Below are positions 1 through 5,931 of a stretch of 7,286 nucleotides of DNA, in pieces. Each line of letters opens with the position of its first letter. Positions within the stretch are counted from its first letter, which is position 1. The position numbers were made by a program, and so were the translations under genes. The notes under the pieces were generated by a model. It saw only the letters and a list, made by a program, of their open reading frames with translations, searched no databases and was not told the origin of the DNA. This DNA comes from Thiotrichaceae bacterium (GTDB lineage Bacteria > Pseudomonadota > Gammaproteobacteria > Thiotrichales > Thiotrichaceae): positions 1 through 7,286 of the forward strand of contig JALVEA010000420.1 of the NCBI GenBank assembly GCA_027008665.1, written 5' to 3'.

Positions 1-906
1 GATGTGCTGTCTACTACCATCCGTGGTGACTTTGTTATCTCTGACCCTACACTAAACCGTTTCTTTGCATTCCATGTTATTGCTGTGCCTTTGATTTTGG
101 TTGGCTTGGTTTTTGTACATATCGTTGCATTACACGCTGTCGGCTCTAATAATCCAGATGGCGTTGAAATCAAAAAACAAAAAGATAAAAATGGCATTCC
201 TTTAGACGGCATTCCATTTCACCCTTACTACAGTGTAAAAGACATTGCGGGTGTAATCGTTTTCTTAATGGTGTTCTTCGCTATCTTATTCTTTATACCA
301 GAAGGCGGTGGCTACTTCCTTGAACATGCTAACTTTGAACCTGCGAATCCATTGAAGACTCCTGAGCATATTGCTCCAGTTTGGTATTTCACGCCATTTT
401 ACACTGTACTACGTGCCGTTCCTGATCCTTGGTATGGAACTTTAGCTATGTTTGGCGCAATTGCGGTATTATTTATCCTCCCTTGGTTAGATAAGAACCC
501 AATTAAATCGATTCGTTATAGAAACACAGCACATAAGCTTAATATTATCTGGTTTGCTGTTTTCTTCTTGGTCTTAGGTTATTTAGGTGTAATGCCTGTG
601 ACGGATTTTTTCCGTGAATTAGGGACACGTTCAACACAAATCTACTTCTTATTCTTCTTAGTGACAATCGCACATAGTCGTCCACATCAAAGAGCCATGT
701 ATCTGGTTTGGTTTGTTGTTTTGCTTGGATTAGTCTTCTTGACAGATTGGTTGCGTTGGGATGAAAGCTTTACAGGTCCGATGCGTCATTATTTCTGGTT
801 AATGTTATCGCTACCGGTGACTTATTTAGCATCTACTTTGTTATTACCCCTATTGGTATCACGCTGTAATGCAGAGAAGAAAGTTCCTATGAGGGTAACA
901 GGATGA
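1..906 (+). CDS. petB: Cytochrome b of the bc1 complex, C-terminal part (5' end outside window)
   Basis: This is the membrane quinol-oxidising subunit of complex III, which passes electrons from ubiquinol to the Rieske protein and across the membrane through two b haems. The reading frame is open from base 1, so the start lies upstream; the GTG at 4 is an internal Val. Visible landmarks are the helix-D haem ligands (two His, codons at 73 and 118, 14 residues between them), the SNNPDG loop after that helix, and PVWY (codons 376-387) at the site of the quinol-oxidation PEWY motif. The protein ends in VPMRVTG, resembling the VPERVT end of relatives. Hydrophobic helices follow at about 244-300, 430-490, 535-600, 630-670, 690-755 and 785-860. 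The tail after the haem-ligand helix is longer than usual (see findings). The stop overlaps an ATG of the cytochrome c1 frame, as expected in a petABC operon. Family assignment is secure. Confidence 0.96.
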   Translation, partial: DVLSTTIRGDFVISDPTLNRFFAFHVIAVPLILVGLVFVHIVALHAVGSNNPDGVEIKKQKDKNGIPLDGIPFHPYYSVKDIAGVIVFLMVFFAILFFIPEGGGYFLEHANFEPANPLKTPEHIAPVWYFTPFYTVLRAVPDPWYGTLAMFGAIAVLFILPWLDKNPIKSIRYRNTAHKLNIIWFAVFFLVLGYLGVMPVTDFFRELGTRSTQIYFLFFLVTIAHSRPHQRAMYLVWFVVLLGLVFLTDWLRWDESFTGPMRHYFWLMLSLPVTYLASTLLLPLLVSRCNAEKKVPMRVTG

Positions 907-911
907 AGGAG
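906..911 (+). promoter_or_regulatory. Ribosome binding site supporting the petC start at 918
   Basis: AAGGAG is a near-perfect Shine-Dalgarno sequence with 6 bases before ATG 918. It lies inside the reading frame that would begin at ATG 903, so it argues for the downstream start. The upstream ATG has its own weaker GAGGG at 891-895, so both starts remain possible. Confidence 0.7.
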
Positions 912-917
912 CATATA

Positions 918-1994
918 ATGAAACTATCTATGATTAAAATGCTTTTGGCAGGCATTATGGCAATGTTTATCGCTATTGTTCCTACCGCAAATGCTAATAG
1001 TGGCGGTGTTTATTTAGAACCTGCTAATGCTAATGTTCACGACAAGACGAGTCTTTTACGTGGTGCAAAATACTTTGCTAACTATTGTCAAGGTTGTCAT
1101 TCCTTAAAATTCAGTCGTTATAATCGTGTTGCTGCGGATGCAGGTGTTAGTGATGAGCAAATTAAGGCGATTATTTTTACTCGTGATGAAGACGATAAGC
1201 CTACTAAAACGGGAGCATTAATGGAAAATGCCATTCCTACTAAAGATGCTGCAAAATGGTTCGGTACTGCGCCACCTGATTTATCCTTAGTGGGTCGTTC
1301 ACGTGGTCCCGATTGGATTTATAATTATCTAAAAAGTTTCCATACAGATGATTCGCGTCCTTTTGGAGTCAATAATTTGGTTTTTAAGAGTGTCGGTATG
1401 CCGAATGTACTCGCTACTTTACAAGGTCAGCAAGATCCTGTTTATCGCTATGATATAATGCACCATGGACACGCTGAGAAATCATTTACTTCAGAAGAAG
1501 CCGCTAAAAAGGCGTTAGAAGAAGAGCTTACCTTTGATGTGGTAAAATTAGGTCTTATGGGTAAAGAGCTTGTTGGACACTATCAGACAAAAAAGGAAGC
1601 GGTAGATTTTGTTGCCTCAAAAACAAGCTATAACGTAGTGCTGAACAAAGCAAAGATTTCTTCTTTTGCTACAAAAGCAGAAGCGGATGATTATGTGAAA
1701 GCTAATCCAGTTGATAATAGCAATTATAAAGTCGTTCCGAAAAGTGCCTACTCCATTGTTGAATCACATGAAATCGCTAAAGTGATTGATCATTTAGAGT
1801 TGGTTAAAGCTGGCAAGCAATCAGCACCTGAGTTTGATCGTACTGTTCATGATTTAACAAACTACCTTACTTATATTAGTGAACCTGCTCAATTACACCG
1901 CACTATGTACGGTATCTTTACCTTACTATTCTTGTTCGTATTCTTTATATTTGCCTATATGTTGAAGAAAGAGTACTGGAAAGATGTTCATTAA
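918..1994 (+). CDS. petC: Cytochrome c1 with an internal repeat insertion
   Basis: This is the membrane-anchored c-type cytochrome of the bc1 complex, which takes electrons from the Rieske protein in the periplasm. From the start at 918 it has 358 residues. Residues 1-26 form a signal peptide ending ANA before NSGG. Haem is bound at CQGCH (57-61), and the sixth ligand is the Met of VGMPNV (161). A single C-terminal anchor spans about 329-349. Usual family length is about 240-260 residues; the excess is an insert at about 182-281, after PVYR and before the normal IDHLELVKAG segment. I chose 918 because AAGGAG lies 6 bases upstream and the signal peptide begins cleanly there. An in-frame ATG at 903 (363 residues, overlapping the petB stop, with GAGGG at 891-895) is also possible. 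The gene is followed by a strong terminator, closing the pet operon. Confidence 0.95.
   Translation: MKLSMIKMLLAGIMAMFIAIVPTANANSGGVYLEPANANVHDKTSLLRGAKYFANYCQGCHSLKFSRYNRVAADAGVSDEQIKAIIFTRDEDDKPTKTGALMENAIPTKDAAKWFGTAPPDLSLVGRSRGPDWIYNYLKSFHTDDSRPFGVNNLVFKSVGMPNVLATLQGQQDPVYRYDIMHHGHAEKSFTSEEAAKKALEEELTFDVVKLGLMGKELVGHYQTKKEAVDFVASKTSYNVVLNKAKISSFATKAEADDYVKANPVDNSNYKVVPKSAYSIVESHEIAKVIDHLELVKAGKQSAPEFDRTVHDLTNYLTYISEPAQLHRTMYGIFTLLFLFVFFIFAYMLKKEYWKDVH
1461..1736 (+). repeat. Imperfect tandem repeats of 28-32 codons inside petC
   Basis: The petC insert resolves into three units of 28, 32 and 32 codons (1461-1544, 1545-1640, 1641-1736). Each ends in an aromatic-x-Val-Val element: FDVV at 1533, YNVV at 1629 and YKVV at 1725, spaced exactly 96 bases apart. 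Each contains a motif like F/Y-x-T-K-x-E-A followed by a charged helix-like stretch. A possible ancestral copy, YDIM, begins at 1449. At DNA level, 1587-1613 and 1671-1697 match at 20 of 27 positions by my count, pointing to duplication followed by divergence. I do not recognise the unit as a named domain. Confidence 0.72.
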
Positions 1995-2049
1995 GGATGG
2001 ACTGATATAGACACTTTGCACTGCTCAATGTACTAGTGTAGTATCCACG

Positions 2050-2081
2050 AGCCATTTACCTTTTAGGTAGATGGCTTTTTT
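2050..2081 (+). terminator. Rho-independent terminator after petC
   Basis: An 11-base-pair stem pairs 2050-2060 (AGCCATTTACC) with 2066-2076 (GGTAGATGGCT). There is one T-G wobble (2056/2070), a 5-base loop TTTTA, and a run of T to 2081. It lies 55 bases after the petC stop and only 18 bases before the sspA ATG, so it ends the pet operon but also sits in the space where an sspA leader would be. Confidence 0.9.
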
Positions 2082-2099
2082 AGTTTTGGGAGATTTTAA

Positions 2100-2729
2100 A
2101 TGAGTTCAGTTGCCAATCGTCGTTCTGTTATGACGCTATTTACTTTGCCAGATTGTATTGATTGTCATCGAGTACGTGTTGTGCTGGCAGAAAAAGATAT
2201 TTCGGTTGATATTATTGAGATAGACCCAGTGGATATGCCTGATGACCTTGCTCAATTAAATCCTTATAATACCGCACCCACGTTGATTGACCGTGATTTA
2301 GTGCTTTATGATGCACGTGTTATTATGGAATATCTTGACGAGCGTTTCCCGCATCCTCCTCTTATGCCCGTTGATCCTGTCAATCGTGCTCACTCTCGTT
2401 TAGCTTTATTTCGTGTTGAGAGAGATTGGTACACCTTAGCAGAAGAGCTAGAAAGTGGTGATGAAAAACGCATGAACAGTGCACGTATAGAATTACGTAG
2501 TAGTGTTATTTCTGCTTCTGAAGTATTCGAGATTAAGCCTTTCTTCCTTAGTAATGATTTTACTTTAGTTGATTGTACTATTGCCCCAGTTTTATGGCGT
2601 TTACCTCGTTATCGTATTGATTTACCTGCATCTAAAGCCAAGCCTGTAATGGATTATATGGATCGAATTTTTTCAAGAGATATGTTTCAAAATGCCTTAT
2701 CTGATGCCGAGAAAGCAATAAGACCATGA
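2100..2729 (+). CDS. sspA: Stringent starvation protein A (SspA), RNA polymerase-associated
   Basis: SspA is a glutathione-transferase-fold protein that binds RNA polymerase and adjusts transcription in starvation and acid stress; it lacks transferase activity in the studied E. coli protein. This 209-residue product has an N-terminal thioredoxin-like domain (about 9-85) beginning RRSVMTLF, then MEYLDERFPHPPLMP (76-90). That stretch includes Pro84-His85-Pro86, a surface pocket important for E. coli SspA function. An all-helical C-terminal domain follows, with DFTLVDCTIAPVLWRLP at 153-169. Length and landmarks match the family throughout. Unusually, residues 19-22 are Cys-Ile-Asp-Cys, where E. 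coli has no such Cys pair. GGGAG at 2088-2092 lies 7 bases before ATG 2100. The stop overlaps sspB by 4 bases (ATGA), so the two are translationally coupled. Confidence 0.97.
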   Translation: MSSVANRRSVMTLFTLPDCIDCHRVRVVLAEKDISVDIIEIDPVDMPDDLAQLNPYNTAPTLIDRDLVLYDARVIMEYLDERFPHPPLMPVDPVNRAHSRLALFRVERDWYTLAEELESGDEKRMNSARIELRSSVISASEVFEIKPFFLSNDFTLVDCTIAPVLWRLPRYRIDLPASKAKPVMDYMDRIFSRDMFQNALSDAEKAIRP

Positions 2730-3139
2730 TGACTTCAAACCGTCCCTATTTGGTTAAAGCTATTTATGAATGGATTCTGGATAATAATGTGACACCTCAT
2801 GTTATTATTAATGCAATGGATGAGAATGTTTCGGTGCCTCAACAATACGTTGAAGATGGACAAATTATTTTAAATATCAATCCGTCCGCAGTACAAAGCT
2901 TAGTGCTTGATAATGAGTGCATTATGTTTAGTGCTCGCTTTGGTGGCAAACCGTATAATATCTATGCTCCAATGCATACTGTGCTCGCTATTTATGCAAT
3001 GGAAAATGGTCAAGGCATGATGTTTAATGATGAGCAAAATGGTGGACCACCTCCAAATAATGATAATGGTGGCTCTGGCTCAGGAGGAGGAAATAAACCA
3101 CCACCGCGCAAAAAACCAACATTACGTGTTGTAAAATAG
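2726..3139 (+). CDS. sspB: ClpXP protease specificity factor SspB
   Basis: SspB is a dimeric adaptor that captures ssrA-tagged and some other substrates and hands them to the ClpXP protease in the cytoplasm. The 137-residue protein has the compact substrate-binding domain at about 5-100, including RPYLVKAIYEWILDNNVTPH at the start, DGQIILNINPSAV in the middle and SARFGGKP, then VLAIYAMENGQGMMF. The final residues PTLRVVK match the ClpX-binding tail of E. coli SspB (PALRVVK). Between them lies a flexible linker (about 101-130) rich in Gly, Asn, Ser and Pro. It is shorter than the acidic E. coli linker and ends with Arg-Lys-Lys. Start 2726 or the adjacent in-frame ATG at 2729 are equally good; no strong ribosome site is visible, fitting coupling to sspA. 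Pairing with sspA is the standard gammaproteobacterial arrangement. Confidence 0.97.
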   Translation: MMTSNRPYLVKAIYEWILDNNVTPHVIINAMDENVSVPQQYVEDGQIILNINPSAVQSLVLDNECIMFSARFGGKPYNIYAPMHTVLAIYAMENGQGMMFNDEQNGGPPPNNDNGGSGSGGGNKPPPRKKPTLRVVK

Positions 3140-3149
3140 TATTTCAACA

Positions 3150-3653
3150 ATGAAAATTTCCATGATTGCTGCGATGGCGCATCAACGAGTGATTGGTAAA
3201 GATCAAAAAATGCCGTGGTATTTACCTGCTGATTTAGCTTTTTTTAAAAAAACGACACTAGATTCTCCTATTATAATGGGGCGCAAAACCTATGAATCGA
3301 TTGGACGACCTTTACCTCAGCGTTTAAATATTGTCCTAACACAAAATCCTGAATTAAAAATAGCAGGTTGTGAGGTGGTTACTTCGCCTGAGCAGGCCAT
3401 TAGGGTCGCCCATCAAAGCTCACCTCACAGCAAGGAAATTTTTATCACAGGTGGGGCTCATCTGTATCATTATTTTTTGCCTCAAGCAGATCGTCTCTAT
3501 CTGACATTGATTGATGCCCAACTAGAAGGTGATACTTTCTTTCCTGACTATAGCAAGTATCAATGGAATCAAATAAAACGGATTGATCATCTGGCCGATG
3601 AAAAAAATAATTACCCTTACTCTTTTCTTATTCTTGATAGGAAGCCTTTATAG
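3150..3653 (+). CDS. folA: Dihydrofolate reductase
   Basis: This enzyme reduces dihydrofolate to tetrahydrofolate with NADPH, supplying one-carbon carriers for thymidylate, purine and methionine synthesis; it is the target of trimethoprim. The 167-residue protein is full length and aligns along the E. coli enzyme with a one-residue offset. It shows MIAAMA and RVIG near the N-terminus, the Met20-type loop at MPWYLPADLAFF with the catalytic acid at Asp28, the NADPH site around IIMGRKTYESIGRPLP (41-56), the second nucleotide-binding loop ITGGAHLY (99-106) and EGDTFFPDY (126-134). The residue at the position of E. coli Ile94 is Thr100. The gap after sspB is 10 bases, with no clear Shine-Dalgarno sequence before ATG 3150, so expression probably depends on the sspAB transcript. 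The start is fixed by alignment. Confidence 0.97.
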   Translation: MKISMIAAMAHQRVIGKDQKMPWYLPADLAFFKKTTLDSPIIMGRKTYESIGRPLPQRLNIVLTQNPELKIAGCEVVTSPEQAIRVAHQSSPHSKEIFITGGAHLYHYFLPQADRLYLTLIDAQLEGDTFFPDYSKYQWNQIKRIDHLADEKNNYPYSFLILDRKPL

Positions 3654-3698
3654 GAAGAACCCAAATAACAATTAAATAACAACGAGAGATTTACAGTC

Positions 3699-4886
3699 GT
3701 GACAACAACAATAAAAAATACACACTCATATAATCATTCTCATACGCATTCCTCCATCAGTGATGATATATCACAAACACATTTTCCTTGTGAGCAATGC
3801 GGTGCGGATCTTATTTATTCTCCTGATAAACAACAGCTTATTTGTGATTATTGTGGTTTTGAAAACGCCATTCCTGTTAGTTTTCAAGAAATCAAAGAAT
3901 ATGATTTTAAAACCGCATTACAGGAATTAGAACGTCTCAAACATGAGGGTAATAATGCAACGATTAGCATTATTCAATGCCCATCTTGTGCGGCAGAGTT
4001 TACGCTTGAAAATGAATTTTCAGCAGATTGTCCCTTTTGCGGAACGCCTGTTGTCACCAGTACCGAGCATATACGTTTTATCCAGCCAAAATCTCTATTA
4101 CCTTTTAGAATTACAGATGAACAAGCCATTGATGCCTTTGATCAATGGGTCGGTGGCCTCTGGTTTGCCCCCTCTAAATTAAAAAAAATATCTCGACGCG
4201 ATGAAAAATTAACAGGAGTTTACCTACCCTATTGGACCTATGATAGTGACACTAAAAGCCGTTATAAAGGGCAACGTGGAACGGTTTATTACGAGCGTCA
4301 GATTTATTATACCGTGGTTGATGGACGAAGAGTGCGTCAAGTGCGCTCTGTTCCTAAAATACGCTGGAGACCTGTTTCAGGGCAAGTTTCACAGTTTTTT
4401 GATGATATTTTAATTGGTGCCAGTAAAACCTTACCACGCAATATTATCGACCATTTAGAACCATGGGATTTAGAAAATCTTGTCCCATATTCCGAGGCCT
4501 ATCTGAGTGGTTTTCACAGTGAACTGTATCAAGTGACCGTTGACCAAGGTTATATGCAAGCAAAAAACATTATGGATCGTCATATAGACAAGGCAATACG
4601 CGAAGATATCGGAGGGGATCAACAACGAGTATCACAGGTGAGTACAAAACATTATAATACAACCTTTAAACACCTGTTACTGCCTGTTTGGTCTGCTGCA
4701 TTTAAATACCGTCATAAAACGTATCGTTATGTTATCAATGGACGCAATGGAAAAATCCACGGTGAACGCCCTTATAGTTTTATTAAAATTTTATTGGCAA
4801 TCCTAATAACGCTAAGCATCTTAGGAACAGGTTTTTATTTTTTGGAAAAATCAGGGGCATTGGAACAAAGTCATATTCGCTATTAA
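3699..4886 (+). CDS. Membrane-anchored double zinc-ribbon protein of unknown function
   Basis: I recognise this as a zinc-ribbon membrane protein often mislabelled as primosomal protein N' or helicase; it has no helicase motifs. The 395 residues contain a His-rich start (His 9, 13, 15, 17) and zinc ribbon 1 with Cys31/34 and Cys49/52. Ribbon 2 has Cys94/97 and Cys111/114. The body then carries LLPFRITDEQAIDAF (133-147) and LTGVYLPYWTYDS (171-183). A later related segment has LLLPVW (326-331), followed by a Tyr/Lys/Arg-rich stretch and GERPYS (355-360). One hydrophobic helix at about 361-383 leaves a short tail, so most of the protein probably faces the cytoplasm. It starts with GTG, as no ATG precedes the ribbons; GAGAG at 3684-3688 is a plausible ribosome site. 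The ribbon-plus-membrane layout recalls Bacillus YdjG, but that link is only inference. Its role is unknown. Confidence 0.85.
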   Translation: MTTTIKNTHSYNHSHTHSSISDDISQTHFPCEQCGADLIYSPDKQQLICDYCGFENAIPVSFQEIKEYDFKTALQELERLKHEGNNATISIIQCPSCAAEFTLENEFSADCPFCGTPVVTSTEHIRFIQPKSLLPFRITDEQAIDAFDQWVGGLWFAPSKLKKISRRDEKLTGVYLPYWTYDSDTKSRYKGQRGTVYYERQIYYTVVDGRRVRQVRSVPKIRWRPVSGQVSQFFDDILIGASKTLPRNIIDHLEPWDLENLVPYSEAYLSGFHSELYQVTVDQGYMQAKNIMDRHIDKAIREDIGGDQQRVSQVSTKHYNTTFKHLLLPVWSAAFKYRHKTYRYVINGRNGKIHGERPYSFIKILLAILITLSILGTGFYFLEKSGALEQSHIRY

Positions 4887-4907
4887 ACTACTCCACCCAT
4901 GATAAAA

Positions 4908-4912
4908 AAGGA
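4908..4912 (+). promoter_or_regulatory. Ribosome binding site fixing the bolA-like start at 4920
   Basis: AAGGA lies 7 bases before ATG 4920 and within the reading frame that would start at ATG 4899. It therefore favours the shorter 79-residue product, whose N-terminus also fits the family better. No comparable site precedes ATG 4899. Confidence 0.75.
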
Positions 4913-4919
4913 TGAACAA

Positions 4920-5159
4920 ATGAGCATTAGTAATGAAGCGGTTGCAAAATTAATTTTAACTGCCATGCCTGAAGCACAAGTAGAGATTACGGGCGATGGT
5001 TATAAATATGAAGCTAAAGTGATCAGTAAAAGTTTTGAAGGTTTAAATACCTTAAAAAAACATCAAATGGTTTATGCCGCGGTTAATTCAGCAATTACCT
5101 CAGGCGACCTACATGCCTTAACGATTATTGCTCTAACGCCTGATGAGGCAGTTAAGTAG
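4920..5159 (+). CDS. BolA/IbaG-family iron-sulfur cofactor protein
   Basis: BolA-family proteins bind a [2Fe-2S] cluster together with a monothiol glutaredoxin and act in cluster trafficking and stress responses. This 79-residue protein has the small fold in order: an N-terminal helix (about 4-16), VEITGDGYKYEAKVIS strands with Gly-Asp-Gly at 25-27, and FEGLNTLKKHQMVY (39-52). A C-terminal strand and helix follow, LHALTIIALTPDEA (64-77). His48 in the KKHQMVY segment is at the position of the cluster-binding BolA histidine. The Gly-Asp-Gly and the Leu-His-Ala-Leu end look closer to E. coli IbaG (YrbA) than to BolA itself, so I withhold a symbol. IbaG usually precedes murA, but here it follows the zinc-ribbon gene by 33 bases. 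An in-frame ATG at 4899 would add seven residues but lacks a ribosome site. Confidence 0.92.
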   Translation: MSISNEAVAKLILTAMPEAQVEITGDGYKYEAKVISKSFEGLNTLKKHQMVYAAVNSAITSGDLHALTIIALTPDEAVK

Positions 5160-5183
5160 ATTTATTTAGAACTGTCATTTCCT

Positions 5184-5196
5184 TGCTAAATTAGCA
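5184..5196. repeat. Short perfect inverted repeat upstream of the LOG-family gene
   Basis: TGCTAA-A-TTAGCA is a perfect 6-base inverted repeat about one central base, 15 bases before ATG 5212. It has no T run, so it is not a terminator. It could be an operator half-site pair or chance in AT-rich DNA. Confidence 0.35.
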
Positions 5197-5211
5197 GAGA
5201 TTAATAGAATA

Positions 5212-5931
5212 ATGAAAAAAAATAGCAAACAGGCGGCGTTAAGTCCTATTGATCACGAAGAATTAGCGCATCAAAGCTGGAAAATCTTTCAGATTATGGG
5301 TGAGTTTGTGAGTGGCTATGAAAAGCTAGCACGCGCACGTCCTTCTGTGAGTATTTTTGGTTCTGCGCGTACCGATAAAAACCACCCTAACTATCAATTA
5401 ACAGAGAAAATTGCCAAACGTCTTTCTAATGAGGGATTTTCAATTATTAGTGGAGGTGGTCCTGGTATTATGGAAGCTGCCAATAAAGGGGCGCAAGCAG
5501 GAGCATCTGCTAGTATTGGAGTTAATATTCAATTACCACATGAGCAAAGATCAAATCAATATCAGGATATTTCACTGTATTTTCGTCATTTTTTCTCACG
5601 CAAGGTAATGTTTGTTAAATATGCATCCGCCTATGTGGTAATGCCAGGTGGTTTTGGCACTTTGGATGAATTAGCAGAAATCCTCACCTTAATTCAGACA
5701 GGAAAGACCCGTCGTATACCGATTGTGCTAGTGGGTTCAGATTTTTGGCAAGGTCTAGTTAATTGGTTTAAAAATACCCTTGTGAAAGAAGGTGTTATTT
5801 CAGACCATGACCCTGACTTATTTACGGTTGTTGATGATGCGGATCATGCTGTTGAATATATTTTGAAGTATCAAACAGATATAACTGAACCACTTTCAGA
5901 ACAAGAACAAAAGACCATGATGGAAATTTAG
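5212..5931 (+). CDS. LOG-family (TIGR00730) Rossmann-fold protein, probable nucleotide phosphoribohydrolase
   Basis: Members of this family cleave the base from nucleoside 5'-monophosphates, releasing ribose 5-phosphate. Plant-associated members activate cytokinins, while bacterial members are thought to act in purine nucleotide salvage. The 239-residue protein has a helical N-terminus, VSIFGSAR (46-53), SGGGPGIMEAAN (80-91), a SRK segment (129-131) and the signature PGGFGTLDE (145-153). That signature includes the catalytic Glu and is followed by LTLIQTGK. These nucleotide-binding and catalytic motifs are all intact. It was once widely labelled lysine decarboxylase, which is wrong. The start at 5212 has only a weak ribosome site (GAGA about 11 bases upstream), but no other in-frame Met occurs before residue 29. 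It abuts thrB with no gap, so the two are probably co-transcribed. The substrate cannot be told from sequence. Confidence 0.93.
   Translation: MKKNSKQAALSPIDHEELAHQSWKIFQIMGEFVSGYEKLARARPSVSIFGSARTDKNHPNYQLTEKIAKRLSNEGFSIISGGGPGIMEAANKGAQAGASASIGVNIQLPHEQRSNQYQDISLYFRHFFSRKVMFVKYASAYVVMPGGFGTLDELAEILTLIQTGKTRRIPIVLVGSDFWQGLVNWFKNTLVKEGVISDHDPDLFTVVDDADHAVEYILKYQTDITEPLSEQEQKTMMEI

Noticed and set aside
1461..1736. Cytochrome c1 repeats as an inserted palindromic or mobile element
   Set aside because: The repeats are direct, not inverted. I saw no flanking duplications or terminal repeats, and composition resembles the rest of the gene.
2016..2044. Candidate promoter for sspA (TTGCAC, 17 bases, TAGTAT)
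   Set aside because: Only 3 of 6 and 4 of 6 consensus matches, and the start would lie at the foot of the terminator hairpin. It is kept only as a possibility in the findings.
3943..4182. Open frame of 79 codons inside the zinc-ribbon gene
   Set aside because: It lies wholly within a well-supported gene in another frame, has no family features, and includes the out-of-frame reading of the ribbon cysteines.
3699..4886. Naming the zinc-ribbon protein as primosomal protein N' or helicase
   Set aside because: There are no Walker A/B or other helicase motifs; only the zinc-ribbon cysteines resemble PriA.
5183..5210. Candidate promoter TTGCTA, 16 bases, TAGAAT before the LOG gene
   Set aside because: The boxes look fair, but transcription would begin at about 5217, just inside the coding sequence, leaving no start codon for the protein.
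5411..5608. Open frame of 65 codons inside the LOG-family gene
   Set aside because: It overlaps the conserved GGGPG region in another frame and encodes nothing recognisable.
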